Source: Hyphomicrobiales bacterium
GTDB taxonomy: Bacteria; Pseudomonadota; Alphaproteobacteria; Rhizobiales; Rhizobiaceae
Assembly (NCBI GenBank): GCA_900469345.1
Contig: UBWZ01000007.1
Coordinates: forward strand, 124,001-188,000
Length of the DNA: 64,000 nt
Direction of reading: 5' to 3'
Shown: piece by piece, positions 18,092-27,667 of the stretch
Position numbering within the stretch: the stretch's first letter is position 1
Layout: the number at the start of each line of letters is the position of its first letter
Translations under genes and position numbers: made by a program
The notes under the pieces: model-generated
The model's input: the letters and a program-made list of their open reading frames with translations, nothing else
What the model was told of the DNA's origin: nothing
Databases searched by the model: none

Positions 18092-19060
18092 TTGCCGTCA
18101 TCCTTCTTCCGGTTCGTCCTGCAGGTCAGCGGTTGGAACCAGGCAGGTCTAGCCTGCCTCTCCGCGCTGCTGTTCGCGCTCGGGATCGTTCCGATCGAAC
18201 TGAACAGGCGGATTATCAACGCTGCAGCCGAGCAGAAGTCATTGAATTCCATTCTTGTGATGCTGGCATTCTACCTGCTCGTCGTTCTGGCAGAGGGCCT
18301 GCTGAAGCTTGTCTTCAACATCTACCGCAACTGGGTTGGCGAATGTTCCGTCCGGTGGCTGCGGCGAGCGGTCTTCGCCGCCGGACAGGCTGTGCTACCT
18401 CGCAGTCCCGAAGCGGAGGGAATCCAGATCGCCATCGTCGTCGCGGAGGCAGAACCGGTGGGCGCCTTCGTCGGCGATGCCATCTCCCAGCCTTTGCTGC
18501 AGGCTGGCGTCCTCATCGTCGTGACCGGCTATCTCGTCTATCTGCAGCCGATCATGGCGCTTCTGGTGCTGGCAATCTTCTGCCCGCAGGTCGGCTTCGT
18601 GCCTTTCATGCAGGCGGCCGTCAATCAGAGGGTTGGCATCAAGATCGACGAAACCCGCCAGATGAGCCGCGGCATCGTGGAGGCGGGCGGCGCGATCGAC
18701 TTAGGGGGCCGTCAGGGAGGTCACATCGACCGGATCTTCGCGCTCAACATGGGCATATACAAGATCAAGTTCTTCATGAATTTCATGATGAACTTCCTGA
18801 CACAGCTGGGTTATGCGGGCATTCTGGGCGTCGGCGGCTATCTCGTCCTCACCGGCCGCACCGAGATCGGCACGATTTCCGCCTTCATCGCGGGCCTGAG
18901 TAAGATCAATGACCCCTGGGGCGATCTCGTCGACTGGTACCGGTCGGTAAAGGTCACTCAGGTGAAATACGCGATGCTCACAAAGGCGCTTTCAGGCGCT
19001 GCGCCCGCACCGGGCGAGACACCTCACGCGCCGGCCCCAGGCCTTCAACTTCCCAGATGA
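18092..19060 (+). CDS. ABC-exporter-like transmembrane domain protein without ATPase domain
   Basis: A 322-residue polytopic protein. The TTG start at 18092 has GAGGA upstream; a TTG at 18077 is possible. It has about five to six hydrophobic segments arranged like an ABC exporter transmembrane domain (SALLFALGIVPIELNRRIINAA; LIVVTGYLVYLQPIMALLVLA; LGYAGILGVGGYLVLTG). The protein stops where the nucleotide-binding domain would begin, and no ATPase gene follows. It could pair with a separately encoded ATPase elsewhere, or be a degenerate half-transporter. Confidence 0.65.
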   Translation: MPSSFFRFVLQVSGWNQAGLACLSALLFALGIVPIELNRRIINAAAEQKSLNSILVMLAFYLLVVLAEGLLKLVFNIYRNWVGECSVRWLRRAVFAAGQAVLPRSPEAEGIQIAIVVAEAEPVGAFVGDAISQPLLQAGVLIVVTGYLVYLQPIMALLVLAIFCPQVGFVPFMQAAVNQRVGIKIDETRQMSRGIVEAGGAIDLGGRQGGHIDRIFALNMGIYKIKFFMNFMMNFLTQLGYAGILGVGGYLVLTGRTEIGTISAFIAGLSKINDPWGDLVDWYRSVKVTQVKYAMLTKALSGAAPAPGETPHAPAPGLQLPR

Positions 19061-19177
19061 TAGCCACTTATTGATCGCAGGGGGCTAAACCATTCTCCCG
19101 ATGTGTTCTATCTATCGGCACGACCGAGACAGAGTTCAATTGGCGCACCAGCGATGGCGCCCGGGTGGCGGGGCAAA

Positions 19178-21223
19178 ATGAAGCAGTTCTTTTCTCTCTA
19201 CAGACATGACTTCGTGCGGATTGCTTCGTGCGTGCCGCCTGCCCAGGTCGCCGATCCGGAATTTGCGGCGGGGGAGACGCTCCAACTGGTTCGCAAGGGG
19301 GCACACGACGACTGTGCCATCATGCTTTTCCCGGAACTCGGAATATCCTCTTACGCCATCGACGACCTGTTCTTCCAGGACCCGCTGCTCGAGGCTGTCG
19401 ACGCAGCGCTTAAGACGATCATCGAGGCCTCCCGGGACCTTTATCCCGTCATCGTGGTCGGCGCACCGCTGCGGCATGAGGGATCGCTCTATAATACCGC
19501 CGTCGTCATCCATCGCGGCGCCGTGCTCGGCGTGGTGCCGAAATCCTATCTCCCAAATTATCGCGAATTCTACGAACGCCGGTATTTTGCACCGGGAGCG
19601 GCCGTCACCGCGCGCACGATCGACCTGGCGGGCGCAAGTGTGCCCTTCGGGGTCGACCTCTTGTTCCGCTCGAAGGGAGAGGTTCCCTTCACTTTCGCGG
19701 TCGAGATCTGCGAGGACGTCTGGGTGCCGCTGCCGCCGTCGACCAGAGCCGCCATGGCCGGCGCCGAGATCCTGCTCAACCTCTCGGCCAGCAACATCAC
19801 CATCGGGAAGGCCGACACGCGGCGGCTCCTGTGTGCCAGCCATTCGGCGCGCACCGTATCCGCCTATGCCTATTCGGCCGCCGGTCCCGGCGAATCCACC
19901 ACGGACCTTGCCTGGGATGGCCATGCCGCCATCTTCGAATACGGTGACCTGCTCGGCGAGACACCGCGTTTCCCGGACGGCGGCACCTTTGTGACCGCCG
20001 ATATCGATCTCGGCCGGTTGCGGCAGGAGCGAATGCGCCTCAACAGTTTCGGCGACTGCAGCCGGCAGGAGCTTGGCGACAGCCAGCCGTTCCGCACCGT
20101 GTCGCTGTCGCTGGAGATGCCGGACAAGCCGGTACCGCTGCGCCGCACGATCGAGCGCTTTCCCTATGTCCCCGCCAATCCGGCGCGCCTGCGCGAGGAT
20201 TGTTACGAGGCTTACAACATCCAGGTGCAGGGGCTGGCCAAGCGGCTGTCGGCCACCGGGCTCAAGCACGCGGTGATCGGCGTCTCCGGCGGGCTTGACT
20301 CCACCCAGGCGCTGATCGTCACGACGCGGGCCATGGATCTGATCGGCCTCGACCGCAAGAACGTGCTGGCCTACACGCTGCCCGGATTTGCGACCTCCGA
20401 CAATACCAAGTCCAATGCCTGGGCGCTGATCAACGCGCTCGGCGTGACGGGCAAGGAAATCGACATCCGGCCAAGCGCCCGCCAGATGCTTGCAGATCTC
20501 GGTCACCCCTTCGGCCGCGGCGAGCCGGTCTACGACGTGACGTTCGAGAATGTCCAGGCCGGGCTCAGGACGGACTACCTGTTCCGGCTCGCCAACCAGA
20601 ATGGCGGCCTGGTGGTCGGCACCGGCGATCTTTCCGAGCTCGCACTCGGGTGGTGCACCTACGGCGTCGGCGACCACATGTCCCACTACAACGTCAACGC
20701 GTCGGTCTCCAAAACGCTGATCCAGCATCTCATCCGCTTCGTCGCCGGCTCCGGCGACGTGAGCGAGGAGACCGCCCGCGTCCTCGACGCCATCCTCGCC
20801 ACGGAAATCTCCCCCGAGCTCGTGCCGCCCGGCGAAAGCGGTGTCCTGCAGTCGACCCAGGACATCGTCGGACCCTATGCGTTGCAGGACTTTACCCTCT
20901 TCTACCTGACCCGCTACGGGTTCCGCCCCTCCAAGATCGCCTTCATGGCCCACCATGCCTGGAGCGAAGCGGAAAAGGGCGCCTGGCCTATCGACCTCCC
21001 CGATGCCGACCGCCGCGCCTATTCGCTCGGCGACATCAAGCACTGGATGGAAGTGTTTCTGAAGCGCTTCTTTGTCAGCCAGTTCAAGCGCTCGACCCTG
21101 CCGAACGGGCCGAAGATCTCGTCCGGCGGCTCCCTGTCGCCGCGCGGAGATTGGCGCGCACCATCCGACAGCAGTGCCAAGCTGTGGCTGCGGGAGCTGG
21201 CCGAGAACGTGCCGGAGGCGTAA
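19178..21223 (+). CDS. nadE: Glutamine-dependent NAD(+) synthetase
   Basis: A 681-residue two-domain enzyme amidating nicotinic acid adenine dinucleotide to NAD with ATP and glutamine. The start at 19178 ([12 protein letters not shown]) is chosen because the upstream in-frame codons lack homology-like sequence and GGGG precedes it. The N-terminal nitrilase-type glutaminase has its Glu (LFPELGIS), Lys (PKSYLPNY) and Cys (EICEDVWVP). The C-terminal synthetase has the pyrophosphate loop SGGLDST at 370-376. The length matches the long glutamine-dependent class (about 680 residues). Confidence 0.95.
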   Translation: MKQFFSLYRHDFVRIASCVPPAQVADPEFAAGETLQLVRKGAHDDCAIMLFPELGISSYAIDDLFFQDPLLEAVDAALKTIIEASRDLYPVIVVGAPLRHEGSLYNTAVVIHRGAVLGVVPKSYLPNYREFYERRYFAPGAAVTARTIDLAGASVPFGVDLLFRSKGEVPFTFAVEICEDVWVPLPPSTRAAMAGAEILLNLSASNITIGKADTRRLLCASHSARTVSAYAYSAAGPGESTTDLAWDGHAAIFEYGDLLGETPRFPDGGTFVTADIDLGRLRQERMRLNSFGDCSRQELGDSQPFRTVSLSLEMPDKPVPLRRTIERFPYVPANPARLREDCYEAYNIQVQGLAKRLSATGLKHAVIGVSGGLDSTQALIVTTRAMDLIGLDRKNVLAYTLPGFATSDNTKSNAWALINALGVTGKEIDIRPSARQMLADLGHPFGRGEPVYDVTFENVQAGLRTDYLFRLANQNGGLVVGTGDLSELALGWCTYGVGDHMSHYNVNASVSKTLIQHLIRFVAGSGDVSEETARVLDAILATEISPELVPPGESGVLQSTQDIVGPYALQDFTLFYLTRYGFRPSKIAFMAHHAWSEAEKGAWPIDLPDADRRAYSLGDIKHWMEVFLKRFFVSQFKRSTLPNGPKISSGGSLSPRGDWRAPSDSSAKLWLRELAENVPEA

Positions 21224-21279
21224 CGGCTGGCTCGTGAGCATTTCGGCTATCCGGACAGCCGTCGGATCGGGCCGATCCC

Positions 21280-21969
21280 TCAGCCTGCCGGGCTGAGGCA
21301 TCGGGGCGCAGCAGGTATCCCACCCGTGAGCGGCACGATCACCACGCCTTCGATCCCGGCGACGCTTTCGGCGACGACATGGATCGCTCGTCGCTGCGCC
21401 TGCGAGGCAAGTTCGCCGGTAACCTCTACCAGCGCATTGCGCACCTTCACGTCGACCTGATCGGGTCCCAGCCCGAGTTCTGACCGCAAGCGGGTGACCA
21501 CTGCGAGGCGCAGGGCATCGTCGCCGCGCGCCGTCCGGTCGCGGCCGGAGCTGATCGCGCGGATCACGTCACGGCGGCTGACGATCCCGACCAGCCTGTC
21601 CTGATCGATCACCGGCAGGCGCTTGACGTTCTGGCTGCGCATCAGCATCACGAGCTTGGCGACCGGCATGTCCGGGGAGACGGAATGCACGGTCCGCGTC
21701 ATGCAGTCACCGACCGTCGTCCCGTTCGCGAGCAGATAGGCCTCATAGAAAGCGTCGTCCGGCTGTTCCGGAGGCACTTGCCGTGACAGGGTAAGTGGAC
21801 TCCGCTGCAGCAGGTCGCCCTCTGTCAGAATGCCGCAAACATGGCCTTTATCATCGAGCACGGGGAGGCCGCTGATGGCGTGCTGGAGCATGGTGCCGAT
21901 CGCCTTGCCGATCAGGGTATCGACGGTCACGGACACCGGTTTAGTGGTCATCAGATCTTTGGCGAGCAT
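21280..21969 (-). CDS. Tandem CBS domain plus BON domain protein
   Basis: A 229-residue cytosolic protein with two CBS domains (about 1-60 and 78-135; MTTKPVSV and MTRTVHSV) followed by a BON domain (about 150-215; VDVKVRNALVEVTGELASQAQRRAI). The start at 21969 fits the canonical MLAKDLMTT beginning. CBS pairs usually sense adenosine nucleotides; BON domains are usually linked to envelope or osmotic functions. It lies 68 bp downstream of the dksA-like gene on the same strand, and is probably co-transcribed from its FixK-type promoter. Confidence 0.85.
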   Translation of the reverse strand: MLAKDLMTTKPVSVTVDTLIGKAIGTMLQHAISGLPVLDDKGHVCGILTEGDLLQRSPLTLSRQVPPEQPDDAFYEAYLLANGTTVGDCMTRTVHSVSPDMPVAKLVMLMRSQNVKRLPVIDQDRLVGIVSRRDVIRAISSGRDRTARGDDALRLAVVTRLRSELGLGPDQVDVKVRNALVEVTGELASQAQRRAIHVVAESVAGIEGVVIVPLTGGIPAAPRCLSPAG

Positions 21970-22037
21970 GTGACTGATCCTATAGTGGTGCAACAGAGGA
22001 AAGAGCCGCGAGGGGAGAGCCGTCCCGGCCGGCGTCG

Positions 22038-22388
22038 TCAGGCAGCCTTGGAGCAACCGCGGCACAGCGGCGCGTGCGGCACGGCGTCCAGCCGCGCAGC
22101 ATCGATCGGCTTGCCGCATCGCGTGCAGGTCCCGAAACATCCCCGGTCAATCCGGTCGAGCGCCGCCTCGATGGCGAGCAGTTCCTTTCGTCCGGTTGCC
22201 CCGAGTTCCTCCAGGACCTCGTCGTTGTTGCGCTCGACGGCACGGTCGTCGTCATCGGGATTGCGGGCCTGCTCGAGGTCCGTCTCGATGGCGTGCAGCC
22301 GGGACGTGAGCGCCTGCCGGCGTTCGAGCAGCTGTGCCCTGAAGCCGGCAATGTCGACTGCCGCGAGTACAGGTGGGGCGTGGGGCAT
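22038..22388 (-). CDS. DksA/TraR-family zinc finger protein
   Basis: A 116-residue protein with an N-terminal coiled-coil-like region (13-80) with acidic residues at the tip (NPDDDDRAVERNND) and a C4 zinc finger (C88-x2-C91, C109-x2-C112). Such proteins bind in the RNA polymerase secondary channel. It is shorter than canonical DksA (about 150 residues) and resembles the TraR/DksA-like proteins found in fermentation/low-oxygen clusters. A FixK-type box lies 68 bp before the start. Confidence 0.85.
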   Translation of the reverse strand: MPHAPPVLAAVDIAGFRAQLLERRQALTSRLHAIETDLEQARNPDDDDRAVERNNDEVLEELGATGRKELLAIEAALDRIDRGCFGTCTRCGKPIDAARLDAVPHAPLCRGCSKAA

Positions 22389-22449
22389 GCGGGTCTCTCC
22401 CGGATCGGATGAAGATTGCCGATGATGCCCGCCGACCCGTTTTCAATCA

Positions 22450-22463
22450 TTGACGGCGATCAA
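22450..22463. promoter_or_regulatory. FNR/FixK-type box upstream of the dksA-like gene
   Basis: TTGAC-GGCG-ATCAA matches the FNR/FixK consensus TTGA-N6-TCAA. Its centre is 68.5 bp from the dksA-like start codon. This spacing is near that of the three other boxes in the island. Confidence 0.7.
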
Positions 22464-22494
22464 TGGATCGCGCTGTCGCAGCGTGCGGCTAAGA

Positions 22495-23679
22495 TCAACC
22501 AGCCGCGACCATCACCGAAAGGCACTCCTCGGCAATCATCTGTTCCTCGTCGGTCGGCAGCACCCAGATCGAGATGCGGCTGGCGGACGTGCTGATCCTC
22601 AGGGCATTCCGCTGGTTTGCGGTCTCGTCCAGTTCGGCTCCGAGCCAGAGCAGCCGTTCCGCGACCGCGGCGCGGATCTCCGGCTGATGTTCTCCGATGC
22701 CGGCGGTGAATACCAATGTATCGATCCCCCCAAGCGTACTGGCCAGGCGGCAGACCTCGCCGGCGATCCGGAAGGTAAAGAGATCGATCGCCTCGCGGCT
22801 GTGCGCGCTGTTGTCCTTGATGAGCGCACGTGTATCGCCGCTGAGCCCCGACACCCCAAGCAGGCCCGAGCGGTGGTAGAGCAGGTCCTCTACATCCTGG
22901 ACCGTCATGCCCAGCGGTCCGAGCAGATGGAGGAGGACACCGGGGTCGATCCAGCCGGGTCGCGTTGCCATGGGAATGCCGTCAAGCGTGGAAAAGCCCA
23001 TGCTGGTATCCCGGCTTTCGCCATCGTCGAGGGCGCAGAGGCTGGCGCCGCTGCCAAGATGGGCGATCACCACCTTGCCGCGCGCGACCTCAGGCGCCTT
23101 TTCGGCGAGCGCCCTGGCCACGTAGCGGTAGGAAATGCCGTGAAACCCGTAGCGTTTGATGCCTCGATCATGCAATTCGCGGGGAATGGCAAGACGCCGC
23201 GAAAGGTCGGGCTGCGTGGCATGAAAGGTCGTATCGAAGGAGCCTGTCTGGAACAGCTCGGGACGCAGGTGGCGGACCGCCTTGATGAAGCGCAGCGCCT
23301 GCGGCTGATGCAGAGGCGCAAGCTCGGTCAGGGAGTGGACCTGCGCGATCGTCCGGTCCGTGAGTTGCGCCGGCCCGTCGAACAGATCGCCGCCGTGGAC
23401 GATGCGATGGCCCGCCGCAACGACGGCGTCCAGATCGAAATGAGTGCCGAGTTCGCGGAACACTTCATCCACCAGTCCGGCCAGATCATCGCCCGAATCT
23501 CCCTTGAGGGAGAGGTCGAACGTCGCCGGCCCCTCCGTCAGGTGAAGCGTCAGCGGATGGTCAGAAAAATCGACCAAAGCCTTGCCGATGCGCTCGGGAC
23601 GGCTGCCGGCGATGCGGAAGATGCCGATCTTGACGCTGGACGATCCGGCATTGAAGGTCAGAAGAAGTCGGTCGGTCAT
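22495..23679 (-). CDS. ackA: Acetate kinase
   Basis: A 394-residue ASKHA-fold kinase that converts acetyl phosphate and ADP to acetate and ATP (and the reverse). It has the N-terminal FNAGSSSVKIGIF (8-20), HRIVHGG, the GFHGISYRYVAR segment and a C-terminal FTAGIGEHQPEIR, and is near the usual 400-residue length. Its ATG overlaps the stop of pta by 4 bp, giving a coupled pta-ackA pair under a FixK-type box. It provides fermentative ATP from acetyl-CoA. Confidence 0.95.
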   Translation of the reverse strand: MTDRLLLTFNAGSSSVKIGIFRIAGSRPERIGKALVDFSDHPLTLHLTEGPATFDLSLKGDSGDDLAGLVDEVFRELGTHFDLDAVVAAGHRIVHGGDLFDGPAQLTDRTIAQVHSLTELAPLHQPQALRFIKAVRHLRPELFQTGSFDTTFHATQPDLSRRLAIPRELHDRGIKRYGFHGISYRYVARALAEKAPEVARGKVVIAHLGSGASLCALDDGESRDTSMGFSTLDGIPMATRPGWIDPGVLLHLLGPLGMTVQDVEDLLYHRSGLLGVSGLSGDTRALIKDNSAHSREAIDLFTFRIAGEVCRLASTLGGIDTLVFTAGIGEHQPEIRAAVAERLLWLGAELDETANQRNALRISTSASRISIWVLPTDEEQMIAEECLSVMVAAG

Positions 23680-24626
23680 GAGAATTCCCTGAATGCGCGC
23701 GGAACAAGAAGGTCGCTTGCGGCAACGGTCAGGCGGGCGAGTGCGGCAGACGCCATCCGGACCTTGGCGGGGTCGGCCCGGCTGGTCAGAATGATGGGCA
23801 CCCGTGCCCCGAGCACCAGTCCCGCCGCATCGGCACCGGCAAAGTAGATCAGTTGCTTGGCCAGCATGTTGCCGGCTTCGAGATCCGGCACCAGCAGGAT
23901 GTCGGCTTCGCCCGCCACCGGCGAGGTGATGGATTTTGCGCGGGCCGCCTCAATGCTGATGGCGTTGTCGAAGGCAAGCGGCCCGTCGACCATGGCGCCT
24001 TCGATCTGGCCGCGCGCCGCCATGACGGTCAGGGCTGCTGCATCAAGCGTCGCCTGCATCTTGCTGTTGACCGTCTCGACGGCCGCAAGGACAGCCACCC
24101 GTGGGGTCTCGACGCCGAGCCGGCGGAGAAAATCGACGGCGTTCTGGCAGATGTCGCGCTTCTGGTCGAGATCCGGGGCGATGTTGATGGCCGCGTCCGT
24201 CACCACCAGCAGCTTGTCGTAGGCCGGTATGTCCATGACGTAGACATGGCTCATGCGCCGTTCCGTCCGCAGCCGCGGCGATGCGATCACCGCCGACAGC
24301 AGTTCGTCGCTGTGCAGGCTGCCTTTCATGAGAGCCCCGACGGTACCGGCTGCCGCCAGTTCCACGGCCCGTCCCGCCGCCGCATGGCTATGCTCGACGG
24401 GCTCGATGCGGATTCCGGCAAGGGAAAGTTCCGCAGCCTCGGCTATCGCCCTGATCTTGCTTTCCGGCCCGACCAGGAGAGGATCGAGTAGTCCCTGGAG
24501 CTTCAGCTCGACCGCCGACCGCAATGTTTCGGTCGAGCACGGATGGACCACCGCGGTCGGCAGGGCCGGCATGGCGAGAGCCCGTTCGATGAAAGCTTCA
24601 TAGCGACCGTGATGTCTCAGCGTCAT
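23676..24626 (-). CDS. pta: Phosphate acetyltransferase (short PTA/PTB-type)
   Basis: A 316-residue phosphotransacylase making acetyl phosphate from acetyl-CoA. The start at 24626 is chosen because upstream codons show no family resemblance. Family motifs include GALMKGSLHSDELL (central) and VTDAAINIAPDL, then GPLAFDNAI and ADILLVPDLEAGNMLAKQL towards the C terminus. It lacks the long N-terminal DRTGG region of enteric Pta and resembles the phosphate butyryl/acetyl class found next to ackA in alphaproteobacteria. Butyryl-CoA is a possible alternative substrate. A FixK2-type box precedes it by 70 bp. Confidence 0.9.
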   Translation of the reverse strand: MTLRHHGRYEAFIERALAMPALPTAVVHPCSTETLRSAVELKLQGLLDPLLVGPESKIRAIAEAAELSLAGIRIEPVEHSHAAAGRAVELAAAGTVGALMKGSLHSDELLSAVIASPRLRTERRMSHVYVMDIPAYDKLLVVTDAAINIAPDLDQKRDICQNAVDFLRRLGVETPRVAVLAAVETVNSKMQATLDAAALTVMAARGQIEGAMVDGPLAFDNAISIEAARAKSITSPVAGEADILLVPDLEAGNMLAKQLIYFAGADAAGLVLGARVPIILTSRADPAKVRMASAALARLTVAASDLLVPRAFREFS

Positions 24627-24689
24627 ATCCACGACTTGCCCTTCCTCTTGGCTACAGCGCGCTTGTCGCCTGCCGGTTCCGGTGTTGCC

Positions 24690-24703
24690 TTGACACAGCG
24701 CAA
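24690..24703. promoter_or_regulatory. FixK2-type box upstream of pta-ackA
   Basis: TTGA-CACAGC-GCAA fits the relaxed FixK2 pattern TTG(A/C)-N6-(T/G)CAA. Its centre lies 70.5 bp from the pta start codon. Confidence 0.6.
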
Positions 24704-24851
24704 TGCCCTTCCGCTGGCATACCCCTTTCGTCTTTCCGATACAGGCTGATGACATGACGAGATGCGGCGGGGCGAGATGACGGACGCGGCCAAGGCGGCG
24801 TGCGTCGAATGCTTCATGCTGAACATGCTGAACAAGGGACCGGATATGCCA

Positions 24852-24865
24852 TTGATGCAGCGCAA
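24852..24865. promoter_or_regulatory. FixK2-type box upstream of the kinase-ATPase fusion gene
   Basis: TTGA-TGCAGC-GCAA lies 63.5 bp (centre) before the ATG at 24922. It shares its right half CAGCGCAA with the pta box. Confidence 0.55.
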
Positions 24866-24921
24866 GGTGCGCGGCGGCGATGTGTGGCGTGCTGCGATAA
24901 ACCAGCACGTGGAGACGCCGC

Positions 24922-26442
24922 ATGTCGCTCGATCATCAGAACGCGACCGTCGTCTTCCTCAGCGATCCGGCGAGCTATGGCTTGGTTGGGCACGTGGAGC
25001 GGATTGAAACCCATATCTCCATCGTCTTCCTGGTCGGGCCGCACGCCTACAAGCTGAAGAAGGCGCTAAAGCTGCCCTATGTCGACTTTTCGACAGCGGA
25101 GATCCGGGAGGAGGCCTGTCGTCAGGAACTGGCGCTTAACGCAAAGACGGCGCCGCGGCTGTATAATGGCGTGCGCAGGATCACACGGGCAGGGGATGGA
25201 AGGCTGGAATGGGACGGCAGCGGGGAACTGCTCGATGCCGTCGTGGAGATGGCCCGGTTCGGCCAGGAACAGCTGCTTGACCGCATGGCGCTGAGCGGCG
25301 GGCTGACGCCGCAACTGATGACCGCCACGGCCCGGATGATTGCCGGCTTCCATCAGGCGCTGGCTCCTATCCCGACCAAGGACGGCGCGGCCAATATCGC
25401 CGGCGTGCTCGAAATTAACGATGCGGGTTTCCACACCAGTGGGGTCTTTTCCGCGAGCGAGGTGTCGGCGCTCGGCAAGGTCTTTCGGACACGCCTTGCC
25501 CGCCATGCATCGCTGCTCGACGACCGCGCCCGCGCCGGAAAAATCCGCCGCTGCCACGGCGATCTTCATCTGCGCAACATCTGCCTTCTCGACGGACATC
25601 CCGTCCTCTTCGACTGTATCGAGTTCAATGCCCAGATCGCCACGATCGACGTGCTTTATGATCTCGCCTTCCTGCTCATGGATCTTTGGCATCGGGGATT
25701 TGCCGACCTCGCCAACCTGACCATGAACCGCTACCTGGACGCCGCTAACGAGGAGGACGGCTTTTGCCTGCTGCCGTTCTTCATGGCGGTGCGCGCCGCG
25801 GTGCGGGCCCATGTGACGGCAACCCAGGCCGAGGAGCCGGGACAGGATCGCCCGCGGCTTTCTGCCGAGGCCCGCCGCTATTTTGACCTGGCCCTAGACC
25901 TTTTGAGGGAAGAAACGCCGCGGCTTGTGGCAATCGGCGGCCTTAGCGGGTCGGGCAAGAGCACGGTGGCGGACCACCTGGCACCGAGGTTTGGGCCGCC
26001 GCCCGGCGCCCGCATTATGGAAAGCGACCGGATCCGCAAGGCCATGCATGGCGTGACCGCCGAAACCCATCTGCCGCCCGCGTCGTACCGTCCCGAGGTT
26101 TCGGCCAACGTCTATGAAGACATGGCGCAGCGCTCCGCTCTCATTCTGAAGCAGGGCGGTTGCGTCGTCGCTGACGCCGTCTTCGACGATCCGGCACGGC
26201 GGCAAGGCATCGAGCAGGCGGCGGGCGCACCTGCCGGGTTCTGCGGCATCTGGCTGGACGCGGAGCCGGCTCTCTTGCGCCAACGTGTCGGGGCACGACG
26301 AGACGGCGCCTCCGATGCGGATGTCGAGGTGCTTTCGCGCCAGCTGGACAGACGGCCGGGCGACGTCGGCTGGCATCGGGTAGACGCGTCGCTGCCGCCA
26401 GACAGGCTGATCGCGCAGATCCTCACGCTGGCCAGGGGCTGA
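24922..26442 (+). CDS. Aminoglycoside-phosphotransferase-like domain fused to P-loop kinase domain
   Basis: A 506-residue protein. Residues about 1-320 resemble an APH/kinase-like fold with RRCHGDLHLRNICL (Brenner-type HGD-x4-N) and LFDCIEFN. Residues about 330-505 form a P-loop NTPase with GLSGSGKST (about 338-346), resembling gluconate/adenylylsulfate-type small kinases. The ATG has GGAGA upstream. Proteins of this build occur in acetate-kinase/universal-stress clusters of alphaproteobacteria. The substrate is not known. It is divergent from pta and has its own FixK-type box. Confidence 0.8.
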   Translation: MSLDHQNATVVFLSDPASYGLVGHVERIETHISIVFLVGPHAYKLKKALKLPYVDFSTAEIREEACRQELALNAKTAPRLYNGVRRITRAGDGRLEWDGSGELLDAVVEMARFGQEQLLDRMALSGGLTPQLMTATARMIAGFHQALAPIPTKDGAANIAGVLEINDAGFHTSGVFSASEVSALGKVFRTRLARHASLLDDRARAGKIRRCHGDLHLRNICLLDGHPVLFDCIEFNAQIATIDVLYDLAFLLMDLWHRGFADLANLTMNRYLDAANEEDGFCLLPFFMAVRAAVRAHVTATQAEEPGQDRPRLSAEARRYFDLALDLLREETPRLVAIGGLSGSGKSTVADHLAPRFGPPPGARIMESDRIRKAMHGVTAETHLPPASYRPEVSANVYEDMAQRSALILKQGGCVVADAVFDDPARRQGIEQAAGAPAGFCGIWLDAEPALLRQRVGARRDGASDADVEVLSRQLDRRPGDVGWHRVDASLPPDRLIAQILTLARG

Positions 26443-26454
26443 TCCCCGACCTCG

Positions 26455-27534
26455 TCAGGCCTGGTCTGCAACCTCCGGGAGCCTTTCGGATGTGCCCGCG
26501 AGAGCCGGCGTGAAGTCCAGCACCACGCGCCCGTCGATCTTGCCGGACTTGAGGCGGGCGAAGATGTCGTTGATCTCCTCGAGCGGAGCGGTGTGGATTT
26601 CGCTCGTGACCTTGCCCTCGACCGCGAAGGCGATCGCTTCGTCGAGATCCCGCCGGGTGCCGACGATCGAGCCGCGCACCGTGATGCGCTTCAGCACCAC
26701 GTCGAAGATCGGCGTCGGGAAGTCTCCCGGTGGCAGGCCGACCAGGCAAACCGTGCCCTTGCGGCGGACCATTTTCAGCGCCTGCGAGAAAGCGGGTGGA
26801 GAAACCGCGGTCACCAGCACACCATGCGCGCCGCCGCTCGTGGCGGCGAGAACCCGGTCGACAGCATCTGCTTCCGTCGCATTGACGGCAAGGCGTGCGC
26901 CGAGCCGGCGGGCGAGGTCGAGCTTGTCGGCGCTGACGTCGACGGCGACCACTTTCAAACCCATGGCCAGAGCATACTGGATGGCCACGTGGCCAAGACC
27001 GCCAATGCCGGAAATAACCACCCACTCACCCGGCTTCGCCTCGGTCTCTTTGAGGCCCTTGTAGGTGGTGACGCCGGCGCACAGGATCGGTGCGATCGCT
27101 GCGAAATCGACGTCTTTCGGCAGCCGCGCCGCAAAGGCGGCAGAGGCGATCACATACTCCGCAAAGCCGCCATTGCAGCTGTAGCCCGTGTTGTGCTGGT
27201 GTTCGCAGAGCGTTTCCCAGCCGGTTTCGCAATATTCGCAGCGCAGGCACGCATCGTGCAGCCAGGCGACGCCGACCGCATCGCCGATCTCGTATTCCGT
27301 CACGCCGGGCCCGAGTTCGACCACCACGCCGGCAGCCTCATGGCCGGGAATGAACGGCGGCGCCGGCTTTACCGGCCAATCGCCGTCGGCGGCATGCAGA
27401 TCCGTGTGGCAGACCCCGCAGGCCATGACCTTCACAAGCATCTCTCCGGGCCCCGGGACAGGCACGGGGACACATTCGATCTTCAAGGGTTCGCCGAACC
27501 GATACACGACTGCAGCCTTCATCGTCCTGACCAT
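26455..27534 (-). CDS. adhP: Zinc-dependent alcohol dehydrogenase (AdhP type)
   Basis: A 359-residue medium-chain dehydrogenase. The start at 27534 has GGAG 8 bases upstream; an ATG at 27522 is also possible. Catalytic zinc ligands are in ACGVCHTDLHAADGD and GHEAAG. The structural zinc lobe CLRCEYCETGWETLC and the NAD motif GIGGLGHVA are clear, and the layout matches AdhP. It interconverts ethanol and acetaldehyde with NAD. A perfect FNR/FixK palindrome lies 68 bp upstream, in line with a fermentative or low-oxygen role. Confidence 0.9.
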   Translation of the reverse strand: MVRTMKAAVVYRFGEPLKIECVPVPVPGPGEMLVKVMACGVCHTDLHAADGDWPVKPAPPFIPGHEAAGVVVELGPGVTEYEIGDAVGVAWLHDACLRCEYCETGWETLCEHQHNTGYSCNGGFAEYVIASAAFAARLPKDVDFAAIAPILCAGVTTYKGLKETEAKPGEWVVISGIGGLGHVAIQYALAMGLKVVAVDVSADKLDLARRLGARLAVNATEADAVDRVLAATSGGAHGVLVTAVSPPAFSQALKMVRRKGTVCLVGLPPGDFPTPIFDVVLKRITVRGSIVGTRRDLDEAIAFAVEGKVTSEIHTAPLEEINDIFARLKSGKIDGRVVLDFTPALAGTSERLPEVADQA

Positions 27535-27595
27535 CGTTCCACTCCAGAAGAGGTTTCGCATGGCAGGCGTGTAGTGCGGCGCCCGTCGCCGCTCA

Positions 27596-27609
27596 TTGAC
27601 CGCGGTCAA
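27596..27609. promoter_or_regulatory. Perfect FNR/FixK palindrome between adhP and a divergent gene
   Basis: TTGACCGCGGTCAA is a perfect 14-bp palindrome. Its centre is 68.5 bp from the adhP start (27534) and 65.5 bp from the ATG at 27668, so one site could serve both divergent promoters. Confidence 0.75.
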
Positions 27610-27667
27610 TTCGCAAGGCCCGGTTTCGGCCAATGATGAGGTCGTTCATGATGAACGGGAGGCTCTC

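Noticed and set aside
17515..18903. Plus-strand open frame of 462 codons over the end of the glycerate kinase and the ABC membrane domain gene
   Set aside because: It runs antisense to the glycerate kinase and out of frame in the ABC domain gene. Low-complexity Arg-rich translation with no family match.
19072..19086. TTGATCGCAGGGG near the start of nadE as an FNR-type box
   Set aside because: Only the left half-site is present; the right half has no (T/G)CAA at the proper distance.
19136..21301. Long minus-strand open frame opposite nadE
   Set aside because: It is antisense to the whole NAD synthetase gene, has no recognisable domain and no ribosome binding site.
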